Part shown: piece after piece, positions 1 through 15,900 of the stretch
Numbering within the stretch: position 1 is the stretch's first letter
Layout of the letters: each line of letters opens with the position of its first letter
Source: Struthio camelus
Taxonomy: Eukaryota; Chordata; Aves; Struthioniformes; Struthionidae
NCBI RefSeq assembly: GCF_040807025.1
Contig: NC_090967.1
Span: 4,524,001-4,588,000 of the forward strand
Length of the DNA stretch: 64,000 bases
Direction: 5' to 3'
The notes under the pieces: generated by a model
The model's input: only the letters and a program-made list of their open reading frames with translations
The model's database searches: none
Told to the model about the DNA's origin: nothing
Made by a program: the position numbers and the translations under genes

Positions 1-4996
<4,996 letters not shown>

Positions 4997-5024
4997 GGTG
5001 TCCGCCGGCGGGCGCCCGCCGCAC
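4997..5024 (-). other. SEMA6B: SEMA6B 5' UTR segment with splice acceptor
   Basis: Upstream of the ATG at 4996, the minus strand reads a C-rich tract and then GCCCGCAG|GTGCGG, a good acceptor that puts the exon start at 5024. So the first coding exon probably has a short leader and is joined to one or more non-coding exons further upstream. This rests on splice-site appearance only. Confidence 0.45.
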
Positions 5025-5349
5025 CTGCGGGCACGGGCAGCGCTGGGGGGCGGGGGGGGGGCCGGACGCCTGGGCCCGTCGCAGCAGCGCCCCGGCTCCG
5101 CGCGAGCCGGACCGCGAGGGCTGGGCCGGGGGGTGGGGGGGGGTCCGGGCGGTCCAGGCCGAGGGGTTCGGGATGCGGCCAGGAGCGAGAGGCCGGCGAG
5201 GGACGAGGGACGCGGGTGGGATCCGCGACGGGGTTAGGGGCGAACCAAGACCCTTCCCAAGCAGAAGAATTTCAAATATGCTGCCACCACGGCGGCTCCA
5301 AGCCACCGCCACCGTCCTCCTGCCCGTCCCCGCCGCGGGGCTGCAGCCA

Positions 5350-5425
5350 CAGCCGGCTAATTAACAGCCAGGCACCGACTGAATTGATTAGGCAATTCGG
5401 CGAGAGCCGGCACGCGGGTTAAATC
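5350..5425. promoter_or_regulatory. AT-rich TAAT island upstream of SEMA6B ATG
   Basis: It contains GGCTAATTAACAGCC, TGAATTGATTAGG and GGTTAAATCAG, about 350-430 bp upstream of the SEMA6B start, in otherwise very GC-rich DNA. Homeodomain-type cores are clustered. Function is inferred only from composition. Confidence 0.3.
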
Positions 5426-6074
5426 AGAGCGTCGCCCGCGGGAGCCATCGAGGGTGACATTGCACGGAGCCAGGGGACGTGGCGCCCCGGACCCCCGGCC
5501 GGGACGGGGGGGAGCGAGCCGGGGCGAGGGTCCCCCCCCCCCCCCGCCGGGGACGGCGGCCACAGCCGCCCAGGCGTCCCTGCAGCCGGGCACGGACGCG
5601 CGACCCCGTCCCCTCCGGCGTCACGGTCGCTGGGGGGAGACCTGACGCCGTCCCCGTCCCGGGTGGGACACGAGCCCGGTGTCACGGTGACAACTTGAAG
5701 CAACAACTTAAAACGAAGCCGCCTGGCACGAGGTCCGACCTGCCTCGTTCTCATCTTCCGTCTCTGCAAATCCTGCGCAATTCAGGATGGGTTTTTTCAT
5801 TATTTTTTTGGCTTCCAGAGCAAAGCCTTGCCAGGCTCTCTCTTTTTAATTTTTGGGAATATTTCTATTAAAAATAACTGACAGGCGCCTGCAAAAACAA
5901 ATCATGATTCAAAGCCTGGAGCAGCTGAACAGCCGGCGGCATCGCAGCCAGCCAGGCCTTGCGGCGCGGCAGACGCCAAAAGAACCCCCCAAACTTGGTG
6001 TTAATACAGAGGAGCAGGTTTTGGGGGGGGTGGCGAGAAGGAAAAAAAGGAAGGAAAATGAGTTGTGCGCATGC

Positions 6075-6665
6075 ACGATGCACACCTGCACGCGCATCGC
6101 ATGTGCACGCACAACCAGCACACACACACACACACACCTGCACGCGCATCGCGTGTGCACGCACAACCAGCACACACACCTGCATGCACATCGCGTGTGC
6201 ACGCACAACCAGTGCGCACACACACCTGCACGCACACAGCATGTGCATGCACAACCAGCACACACACACACACACCTGCGCACACATCGCGTGTGCACGC
6301 ACAACCAGCACACACACACCTGCACACGCATCGCATGTGTACGCACAACCAGCACACACACACACCTGCATGCACACCGCGTGTGCACGCACAACCAGTG
6401 CACACACACACCTGCACGCACATCGCGTGTGCACGCACGACCAGTGCACACACACACACACACCTGCACGCACATCGCATGTACACGCACGACCAGTGCA
6501 CACACACACCTGCACGCACATCGCATGTGCACGCACAACCAGTGCACACACACACCTGCACGCACATCGCATGTGCGCACACAACCAGTGCACACACACA
6601 CACACCTGCACGCACATCACATGTGCACGCACAACCAGCGCACGCTCTGCACGTGCATGCACAGT
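6075..6665. repeat. CA/TG-rich minisatellite, about 12 units
   Basis: The unit has a conserved part, CACCTGCACGCACATCG, then CATGTGCACGCACAACCAG, joined by a (CA)n run of variable length. The AACCAG/GACCAG mark recurs about 12 times at 42-58 bp spacing. It gives long artefactual frames on both strands (His/Thr-rich or Cys/Val-rich). Confidence 0.92.
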
Positions 6666-7519
6666 CAGCGCACACCCCTCTTGCCCGCGTGCTCTGCAGG
6701 CAGGCACAGCGAACGCGCGCGTGCACACCTGGGCACACACCGCGTTGGGATGTGGCACGCGCGCTTGTGCACACCCCACCCGTGTGGCTGCACACACACA
6801 CAGCCGCGCACGCACGCACCGCCGGACATGCACACACCCCGCCTCCGCACACCCCAGCTGGCGCCATTTGTGCCAGCAAGAGCGCCCGGCCGAAAGAGAG
6901 GGCGACCCGAAAAGCCGCGGCGGCGCCGAGCCCCCGAAGCGGCCGGCCGCCCGCGAAGCCCCCTCCGGCCCCGCTGAGGCCGCGGCAGTGGGGAAACCGA
7001 GGCAGCGAACGCAACCGGGCCTGGTGCCCCCACCCCAACCACCCCCCCACCCCGTGCCTCAGTTTCCCCATTGGAAAGCATGCTCAGACCTCAGCGCGGC
7101 GTCGAGCCAGGGCCGCTTTTTGGCTGGGGGGGGGCCCGGACGCCTGGGCCCCTCAGGCCAAACTGCAGGCGGGGCAGATTCCCACGGGGCGGGGGGGACC
7201 CTAACAGCGCTCAGCTGTCACCGTCCCCCCCGCCACCGGACCGCGCCAGGTGCCAAGGTAGGGCTGATGTCACCGTAACCGGAGCTGATGTCACCGCAAC
7301 CGGAGCCGGCCTCGCCGCAGCTGTCACCGGGAAGCCGCAGGGATTCGGGGTCCCCCCACCCAGCCCCCTCCGCAGCCGCCTCCTGGCGCCCCGCGCGCAT
7401 CCGGCCTCGCCGCCGGCGGGTCCGTCGCTCGGCGCGTTAAAAACACCCGGCGCGGGGGGACGGGGACGGGGACGGCGGTATTATCCATCCATCCAAACCG
7501 CTTCCCTCCCCGTATGGCC

Positions 7520-7640
7520 GCGGCTGCCGTTTATTCCATGTTTAGGGTAATTTCCTTTACGAAGCAACTTAACGCCAATAAGCAATCAGCGCCAAATCAC
7601 TACAGCCAGGCGGTAATTAGATATGCTAATGGGGTCCCCA
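7520..7640. promoter_or_regulatory. AT-rich island with paired homeodomain-like motifs
   Basis: It reads through CCATGTTTAGGGTAATTTCC, CCAATAAGCAATCAG and GGTAATTAGATATGCTAATG inside a GC-rich field. ATATGCTAAT resembles a POU octamer variant. It is a candidate conserved non-coding element about 2.5 kb upstream of the SEMA6B ATG. Confidence 0.35.
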
Positions 7641-8459
7641 TCGGGCAGGCGGTGCGGAGCCCCCCCCCCGGCCCCCCCCCCCGGCCCGGCTGCTGCTGCC
7701 ACGCACGGCGGCCGCCGGGTCAAGGCTCCCACCCGGGGGGGGAGGGGGGGGGTCGGGGTTGGGGGGGGGGGGATCGAGGCTGCCGGGTTTTCCGGCCCCC
7801 GGTTCGGATGGCAGAGCCAGGAAGCAGCTGTCCCCCGCGGCGGGGATGGGGCCAATGTCACCGCGGCCACCTGGCATCACCCCCCCCACCCCGTCCACCC
7901 TGGGGGGGATGGCGAAAGAATGGGGAAGACCCCCCCCCCAAAAAAAAGCAAGGTTTGCCCCCCCCTCCCCAAAACGAGGCCGGCCGGCGGGACGAGGATG
8001 AGGATGAGGATGGGGATGGGGATGCAGGCGGCCGTTTCCCCGCTGGCTCCAATGTCCCCCCCCCCCGTGGCCCCCACCGGCCTCCGGTTACCGGCTCCGC
8101 TTACAGCTGCCGTTTATAGCCGTCCCCCCCCCCAACCCCGCCGGCGGACCCAGGCGTCCGGCCCGCTGCCGCCACCGCCGCGGGGCTCAGCGTCTCTCTG
8201 GGCATCGCCCCGAAGGTGGGGGGCGCTGGCGGCCCCGGCCCCCCGCCCGAGCCGCTTCCTCCTTCCCCTATTAAACGCTCCTCCACCTGCCTGTTAAGGG
8301 TTATTTTGGACGCAGCTCCAGCGGGGGCCAACGATCGACCCCGGGGCGCAGGGGAGTCGTGTCCCCCCCCCCCGGCGCCGTCCCCCCGCATCCCTGGGCG
8401 CAGCCCGGGTCCCTCGGCCCCAAGCGCAGGGCTCCCACGTTCCCGAGGGCGCACATCGC

Positions 8460-9395
8460 TCCTTGTCCCCCTCGTCCCCCTGTCCCCAGAGCCACTCGTC
8501 CCCCTTGACCCCTGTCCCCAACGGTGCACAGACCCCTCGTCCCCCTGTCCCCAAAGCCACTCGTCCCCCTCGTCCCCCGTCCCCAGTGGTGCACATACCC
8601 CTCATCCCCTTGTCCCCAAAGCCACTCATCCCCCTTGTCCCCCTTGTCCCCCTGAACCCAATGGTGCACATACCCCTCATCCCCTTGTCCCCAAAGCCAC
8701 TCATCCCACTAGTCCCCCTCGTCCCCCTGTCCCCAATGGTGCACATACCCCTCGTCCCCCTGTCCCCAAAGCCACTCATCCCACTAGTCCCCCTCATCCC
8801 CCTGTCCCCAATGGTGCACATACCCCTCGTCCCCCTGTCCCCAAAGCCACTCATCCCACTAGTCCCCCTCGTCCCCCTGTCCCCAATGGTGCACATACCC
8901 CTCGTCCCCCTGTCCCCAAAGCCACTCATCCCACTAGTCCCCCTCGTCCCCCTGTCCCCAATGGTGCACATACCCCTCGTCCCCCTGTCCCCAAAGCCAC
9001 TCATCCCACTAGTCCCCCTCGTCCCCCTGTCCCCAATGGTGCACATACCCCTCGTCCCCCTGTCCCCAAAGCCACTCATCCCACTAGTCCCCCTCGTCCC
9101 CCTGTCCCCAATGGTGCACATACCCCTCGTCCCCCTGTCCCCAAAGCCACTCATCCCACTAGTCCCCCTCGTCCCCCTGTCCCCAATGGTGCACATACCC
9201 CTCATCCCCCTCGTCCCCCTGTCCCCAATGGTGCACATACCCCTCGTCCCCCTGTCCCCAAAGCCACTCATCCCCCTCGTCCCCCTGTCCCCAATGGCAC
9301 ACATCCCCCTTGTCCCCTTGTCCCCAAAGCCACTCATCCCCCTCGTCCCCCCTGTCCCCAGTGGCGCACATCCCCCTCGTCCCTCCCGTGCCCTC
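8460..9395. repeat. 75-bp tandem array, about 9 regular units
   Basis: The word AATGGTGCACATACCCCTCG returns at 8735, 8810, 8885, 8960 and onward every 75 bp. The rest of the unit is CCCCCTGTCCCCAAAGCCAC and a TCATCCCACTAGTCCCC part. The flanks (8,460-8,585 and 9,190-9,395) are shorter, degenerate versions. Because 75 is a multiple of three, several frames stay open on both strands (394-422 codons). These look like by-products, not genes. Confidence 0.95.
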
Positions 9396-9939
9396 AGCCA
9401 GCCCCCCTTCCCTCCGGCCACGCGTCCCCGCGTCCCCGGCTCCCGCCGAGCCCCGGCCCAGGCTCCCGGCGCGACCATGAATAATGCAGCCGGTGGCGGC
9501 GGTGGCGGTGGTGGCCCGTGCCCGGCGGGGGAAGGTCTCCCCGGGCCGGCAGCGGCGCCCTAAATAATTCAGGCGGCCGCCGCGTCGCGGCCTGCCGGGC
9601 GCAGCCAGCTCGGGGGCTAATTAATTTTAATCACCCTCTCTCGCTGTTTGGAGACAGGGCATGTTGGGGGGCTGGAGGGGATCCGCCGTGGGGGATGCAA
9701 TTAGGGGCTGGGGGAGAGAGACGCCCTCGCAGCACGTGTCCTTATTCCAAAGAAATTCGAGCGTTGCTTGAAGCACGCGGGTGACGAGTGTCTCGGCACC
9801 CCGACTCCCAGCCCGGCAGGGTCCTGCCACCCTCACCTCGCCCAGGCACCCCGTCCGGCACCCACGGCGAGGGGTCACTCACCGCCCCCTGCCTCGTGCC
9901 TCAGCTTGCCCCGCACTATGGGAGGAGCGGGGACCCAGG

Positions 9940-11545
9940 AGTCCGGGCGGGAACCCCGCGAGGACGCCCCGGCGCGGGAACGCCCTGCTCCGGGTGTCAA
10001 CGCCGTGGGAAAGCCTCACTGTGGGCGGGAACCCCGCGAAAATGCTCCAGCGTGGGAACACCCCGCTGCCAGTGGGAACCCCGCGAGGATGCACTGGTGC
10101 GAGAACACCCCGCGAGAACGCTCCGGCACGAGAACACCCTGCTCCGGGTGGGAACCCCGCGAGGACACCCCGCTCCGGGTGGGAACCCCGCGAGGACACC
10201 CCGCTCTGGGTGGGAACCCCACGAGGACACCCCGGTGTGGGAACGCCCCGCTTCGGGCGGGAACCCCGCGAGGACACCCCGCTCTGGGCGGGAACCCCAC
10301 GAGGACACCCCGCTCCGGGTGGGAACCCCACGAGGACACCCTGGCACGAGAACGCCCTGCTCCAGGTGGGAACCCCGTGAGGACACCCCGCTCCGGGTGG
10401 GAACCCCGCGAAGATGCCCCACTCCGGGCGGGAACCCCACGAGGACACCCTGCTCCGGGTGGGAACCCCGCGAAGACGCCCTGCTCCGGGTGGGAACCCC
10501 GCGAAGACGCCCCGCTCCGGGTGGGAACCCTGCGAGGACGCCCCGCTCCGGGTGGGAACCCCACGAGGACACCCTGCTCCAGGTGGGAACCCCGTGAGGA
10601 CACCCCGCTCCGGGTGGGAACCCCGCGAAGATGCCCCACTCCGGGCGGGAACCCCACGAGGACACCCTGCTCCGGGTGGGAACCCCGCGAAGACGCCCTG
10701 CTCCGGGTGGGAACCCCGCGAAGACGCCCCGCTCCGGGTGGGAACCCTGCGAGGACGCCCCGCTCCGGGTGGGAACCCCACGAGGACACCCTGCTCCAGG
10801 TGGGAACCCCGTGAGGACGCCCCGCTCCAGGTGGGAACCCCATGAGGACACCCTGCTCCGGGTGGGAACCCCGCGAAGATGCCCTGCTCCGGGTGGGAAC
10901 CCCACGAGGACACCCTGCTCCAGGTGGGAACCCCGTGAGGACGCCCCGCTCCAGGTGGGAACCCCATGAGGACACCCTGCTCCGGGTGGGAACCCCACGA
11001 GGATGCCCCACTCCGGGTGGGAACCCCACGAAGACGCCCCGCTCCAGGTGGGAACCCCATGAGGACACCCTGCTCCGGGTGGGAACCCCGTGAGGATGCC
11101 CCGCTCCAGGTGGGAACCCCATGAGGACACCCTGCTCCGGGTGGGAACCCCGTGAGGATGCCCCGCTCCAGGTGGGAACCCCATGAGGACACCCTGCTCC
11201 GGGTGGGAACCCCACGAGGATGCCCCACTCCGGGTGGGAACCCCACGAAGACGCCCCGCTCCAGGTGGGAACCCCATGAGGACACCCTGCTCCAGGTGGG
11301 AACCCCGTGAGGACGCCCCGCTCCAGGTGGGAACCCCATGAGGACACCCTGCTCCGGGTGGGAACCCCACGAGGATGCCCCACTCCGGGTGGGAACCCCG
11401 CGAAGACGCCCCACTCCAGGTGGGAACCCCATGAGGACACCCTGCTCCGGGTGGGAACCCCGTGAGGATGCCCCACTCCGGGTGGGAACCCCGCGAGGAC
11501 GCCCCGCTCCGGGTGGGAACCCCACGAGGACGCCCCGGCATGCAG
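9940..11545. repeat. 31-bp tandem array, about 50 units
   Basis: The unit is GCTCCGGGTGGGAACCCCGC then GAGGACACCCC, with exact 31-bp spacing (for example 10141 to 10172). The left end is irregular and the right two-thirds is very regular. Unit differences sit mainly at CpG positions. Since 31 is not a multiple of three, all three minus frames remain open for more than 500 codons as 31-residue repeats. There is no sign of coding constraint. Confidence 0.96.
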
Positions 11546-11769
11546 CACCCCATCATTAAAAGGCGCCCGCGCAGCAATCAGCCGACACACGTAGTTGCAA
11601 TGTTTAGAAGCAGCCCAGCGCTATCGAGGGCAACCCTACAATAACAAAGCGACGCCTGCGCCCTGCCGCCCGGGAAGCCACCCTACAAGCCCGAGGCTGC
11701 CGGTCCGCGCGGCGCGGAGCAGGCCCGGCCGGCGGCGCTGCCGGCGGATGAGTTAGCGCTCAGCCCATC

Positions 11770-12010
11770 GGCCTCCTTGGGTTTTAAGCCCTAACGAAGT
11801 TTATTTGCTGTTGTTTTGATTTCCTCTTTAGTCTCCCCCGCGTTTCCGCCGCGCTGGGACGCGCTTGGCTGCCTGGCTCCGTTTGGGAAAACGTTACCTT
11901 TCATTGCTCCAAGCCCGGGCGCCGGCACCTCGATTTGAAATTTCTACGCTTCAAAACACTTATTTGGAGTTAAATAAGATTAAAGATCCGCTCGGCTCCT
12001 GCAAAACATT
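11770..12010. promoter_or_regulatory. AT-rich island
   Basis: About 240 bp of reduced GC in two parts (11,778-11,835 and 11,930-12,000), with GTTTATTTGCTGTTGTTTTG and GAGTTAAATAAGATTAAAG. It lies just beyond the 31-bp array. It is a candidate regulatory element and I cannot see coding sequence in it. Confidence 0.28.
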
Positions 12011-13945
12011 GCGTCAGCCCAGCGGGACGGAGGAGGTGGGAGAAGCTTGGGGGGGGGGTTCGCTGGGTGCAGCCCCCGTCCCCGTTTCCCCAGCACCCAT
12101 CCCGCCTCCGAAACCTGCACCTTGGGGGGCAGCGCGGGGAGGCTCCCGGGCCGGACGCCGGCGGCGAGTTCGAATCCTGCTCCGGCTCCCTTCCGGCAGG
12201 GAAGGCGCCCAGGGAAAGGGCAGGAGCCGGAGCACGTCCGGCACCGGCAGCACCCGCTCCCCGGCCCGGCCTCGCCGAAACAGCCGCCTTTCCGCGAGGA
12301 TGCTCGCGCCCACGGCCCGCCCGGCCTCGTTAGCGGCACCCGGGAAGCGGCCGTCGTTAGCGGCGCCCGGGCGCCTTCCCAGCGAGCTCCTCGGCCCGGC
12401 GCGGTATTTTTGCAGGCGCCGACGTCGAAACCTTCGGACTTGGCAGCCACCCGGCCAGCTCTCGTCCCCTGCGGCGAGCCTGCGAGCTCGGGTACCGGCC
12501 GGAGCAGGGCGGCGGGCGCAGCGGTCACCCGCGGGATGCCGCCGGCGGCAAACAAAGGCCTATTGTTCCCGGAGCGGCCGCCGCCACCGCCTCCGCGCTC
12601 GATCCCTCGCCGGGAGGTCAGGTGTTTCCTCGCTGCCCTCGAAATAGCTCCTTGTTGGGCCGGCCGGGAGGTGCCGCGGGGACCCAGGAGTCCGGGTGGG
12701 TGCTGCAGCCCCCGGCAGGTGATGCAGCGGTTGCCACCCAGAGCTGCCTTCGCCTCGGGGCTGCTTTTAGGGGACGGGCGCGGGGCGAGACTGGCCGGAG
12801 CTCGGCGGCCGCGCTGCCGTGGGTGCCCAGCGTCGCCGGCCGGAGCCGGGCGCAGCTCCCAGGCGGCCGCGGAGCATCCCGCCGCACAGGGACGCGGGCG
12901 GCCGGCAGCATCCCTCACCCCCCCCCCACTCCAGCACTGCAGGCGCGGGAAAACCCGCGAGATGGCTCCGCGGACGGACGGACGGACGGGGGCAGCCGGC
13001 TTCCCCCGGGAGCGGCCGGCCGGGGCTATTCGCGGCGCTGACCTCACGCGGCGAAGATGACTCCCGAAAGGTGAAATGAAGGAGACGGCGCAGCAGGTGC
13101 CGGGCAGGCGGCGGCAGCTGCCCGCCGCTATTTGCAGCGCCCGCCGAGCCCCCTCGCTACCTGCCGCCCGGGGGGCCGCGGGCGAGGCGCGCCGCCTCCC
13201 AGACCACCCTCCTTACCGCTTCCTAGTTTGCTGCCGCTTTATCTCGACGGCCCCCGGCGGGCGATGATGAAAGGGGAGGGGGCTGATAATAAGAGTTATG
13301 CTGCCACCACCGCCGAAAGCGCAGCAGGATGCGGCCCCCGGCGAGCGCCCGCCGCCCGGGGGGGCACCTGGCGGCCCCCGGCGCGAGGATCCCTCGGGGG
13401 ACGGTGCCGGCCGATGCCCAGCGCCCTGCCCCGCTCCGTGCCTCAGTTTCCCCATCTGAGGCGGCGGCTCCGGGGAGCCCCCGCGGGCATTCGCCGTCCC
13501 CCCCGCCCCGAAAGGCTGCGCTCGCCCCTGCCAGGACTGGCTCGAGGGTCCCACGCCGCGCCGGCAGCAACTGGGCTGTGCTGGGAGGAACTGGGCTGCG
13601 CTGGGAGCCCCCCCCCACCCCGGGCGCCGGAGCCGTCGCAGGGAAAGTGGAGCGGAGACGCGGCCTGATCCTGCCCCCCCCGGCGCTCCCTGGGGCAGAG
13701 TCCCTGGGTGCTGGGCAAGCTGCCCTCTAGTGTCATCAGTTCAGGCCCTAAATTTTGGCTAAAAAGCCAAGGAGGGCGCGAGGGCCCGCAGCACCCCCAT
13801 CCCCATCGCTGTCATGACAGCGCGCGGCCTCAGCCGGTGACGCGGTGAGGCCCGAACCGCTGGGGCCTGGCACGACGCGGGGCGGTGGTGCCCCCCCCGC
13901 CCCAACCCTGGGGAGTGGGCTGGGGTCCCCGGAGGGCGGACGGAC

Positions 13946-14000
13946 AGACGGGGGAAACCGAGGCACGAGGCAGGCAGTGTCTCCCCAAGGTCACCCCCAA
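13946..14000 (-). mobile_element. MIR/CORE-SINE-like fragment
   Basis: GGGGAAACCGAGGCACGAGG (from 13951) is followed by CCCCAAGGTCACCC (from 13982). In antisense MIR-type SINEs the order is GGAAACTGAGGCACAGAG then TTGCCCAAGGTCACAC, with the same spacing of about 30 bp. Only the most conserved core is left, so the copy is old. Confidence 0.55.
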
Positions 14001-14654
14001 ACCGCGACGCAGCCCCACTGCCCTGCCGCTCTCCCAGCGGGGGCCGGACCCCCGGTGCCCCCTCCCCACCCCACTCCCCCCACCTGCCATGAGCTTAGGG
14101 TTACAGCCCCCCCCCCCGGCCGGCCCCGAAACCTGCACCCAGGCCACGGAGCGTGGGGTGGGGGGGCTCAAAGAGGGGGCAGCCCCTGCCCTGCGGCTGG
14201 GTCCCCAAAACCACGTAGGGGGCTGGGGGGCTGACCCCCCACCTGACCCCAAAACATGCCCGGGGGGCAGCAAGGGGGGGGGGTCGGTGACCCTCCTGCC
14301 AAGCGCCCCCTCCTCACCCCAGCCGGCCCCCCCGCGGCCGGGAAAAGTTACGGCACCCAGCGAGCCCCAGCTGGACACACGGATGCCTGCGCGGGGGGGC
14401 TGCTCCCCCCCGCCCCCCCAGACCCCTTTGGGGGGGTCACCCCCTCTCCAGGCTGAGCACTAGGTGCTTCCCCCCCCCTCCTCCTTTTTTAAGGTTGCAT
14501 TTGACAGTGTGTCCCCCCCCGCCCCCACCTCGGCCGCTTCCCACGGGCGGCAGCCACCCGGCGGAGGCTGCACCCCGGGGTGGGCTGGGGGGGTGGGCGC
14601 CAGCTCCCTCTGCCCCCCCCCGCGCCCCCTTTCTGACCCCCTCCCCCATAAATA

Positions 14655-14712
14655 GATACAATAAAATAAAAGCAAATAAATAAATAAATGGATGGATAAA
14701 TAAATAAATAAA
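14655..14712. repeat. (TAAA)n / (GGAT) microsatellite
   Basis: Simple repeat of AAAT/TAAA units, interrupted by ATGGATGG, on a GC-rich background. Confidence 0.9.
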
Positions 14713-15560
14713 GGCCCTGGCCGGTTCCCAAATAGAGGTGGCGGCGCCCAAACAGAGCCCCCCCCCCCAAACTTGCCTCTCCCGCATCCTCCCGGTGGCG
14801 GCTGGGGGGGGGTCGCCGCGGGGCTCAGCACCCCTCGCCCATCGCCGGCTCGTCCCCGGGGGCCGAGGCGGGAGGGGGCGTGGGAGGGGATGGGGGGGGT
14901 GAGGACCGGGGGTGCTGGAGGGAGATGCCGGGAGGTGCTGGGTGCAGGACGGAGGGGATGGCGGCGGGGGGCTCCGAGGGGTGCAGGAGGGGGAGCGGGG
15001 TGCTGAGCCGCGGGTGGGGATGCAGGATGGAGGTGCTGGGGGGGGGGGGTGGGGAGGGACCAGGGTGCAGGATCAGGATGCTGGGGGCCAACCGGGGGTG
15101 CCGGCTCGGGGGTGCGGGGAGGGGATGGCGGTGCAGGATCCCGGCTGCTGGGGGCGGCGGGCGGCGGAGGGGGGCCGGGGGGGGCCGGGGGGCCGCGGGG
15201 CCCCCCCAGCCCGTGACCCTTCAAGGTTCCGCCCGCTTCGCCCGGAGGGAGCCGCTAACAAAAGCGCCGCTTCCCAATGCAGCAGCGGCAGCAGCAGCCG
15301 CGGCGGCGGGGGGGGGGAAGGGGGGGGGGACACATTTTCCCTTCATCTCCCTCTCCTTTCTCCATCCCTCCTTCCCTAAAGGCGCATCGCCCCCTTGCAA
15401 CCCCCCCCCCCACCGACAGCGGGGGGACAAAGTTTGCCCCGATTCCGGCGGAAAAATAATTAAAAATTAAAAAAAAAAAAAGGGGGGGGCACACAACCCC
15501 CCAACCCCCCCCAGCACCCGGAGTGGCGGGGTGGTGGGGGGGCCGCGGCCGCGCTCTTAC

Positions 15561-15900
15561 CTGCCGCTGCGGGGAGGGAAGGAGGCGGGGGGGGGTCGGG
15601 GCCGCGCACACCTGCGGCCGCCCGGCAGCGCGGCGCAGCCCGCTCGGCCCCGCACCGTGCGCGCCGCCGCGGCGGGCGGGAGGCGGCCGCGGCCCCCGGG
15701 AGCCCGGGGCGGGGCGGGCCGGGCCGGGCCGGGGGCGGCCCCGCTGCCCGCCGGGGGCGCCGCGCTGCGCAGGGGGCGGCGGCGGCGGCGGGGGGGCTCC
15801 GAGCTCCGCGCTCCGGCAGCGCCGCCGCCGCCAGCTCCCGGCAAAACCAGGGCTGGAGCCCCCGGCGCGCCCGGAGCTGGGCTCGTACCCCCCCCCCCCC
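15561..15900 (-). promoter_or_regulatory. SEMA6B: CpG island with candidate SEMA6B non-coding first exon
   Basis: The minus strand reads GCAGCGGCAG|GTAAGAGC, a near-consensus donor with the exon end at 15,561, inside a dense CpG island (15.5-15.9 kb, many GGCGG/CCGCC boxes). No protein reading is offered by this exon. It could supply the SEMA6B leader that is joined to the acceptor at 5,024. A second weaker donor, GCCGCAG|GTGTGCG, lies near 15,619. Transcript evidence would be needed to confirm either. Confidence 0.33.

Larger units (their letters stand above)
5025..15560. other. Non-coding region upstream of SEMA6B (likely first intron)
   Basis: I found no supportable protein-coding exon here. 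The stretch holds three large tandem arrays (6.07-6.66, 8.46-9.39 and 9.94-11.55 kb), AT-rich islands at 5.35-5.42, 5.76-5.90, 7.52-7.64, 9.60-9.78 and 11.77-12.01 kb, and several short SINE-like words. If the donor at 15,561 is real, all of it is SEMA6B intron sequence. Open frames of 100-550 codons occur only because the DNA is GC-rich or tandemly repeated. Confidence 0.5.

Noticed and set aside
5853-7278. His/Thr-rich and Cys/Val-rich frames at 6 kb that look like repeat proteins
   Set aside because: They are translations of the CA/TG-rich minisatellite in several frames.
8460-11545. CRISPR-like regular repeats
   Set aside because: Units are directly adjacent with no unique spacers, and the DNA is a vertebrate chromosome.
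8216-11590. Very long open frames (390-550 codons) on both strands across the 75-bp and 31-bp arrays
   Set aside because: They follow from stop-free repeat units. All or several frames are open together, there are no splice sites or domains, and unit variation is CpG decay rather than codon-wise constraint.
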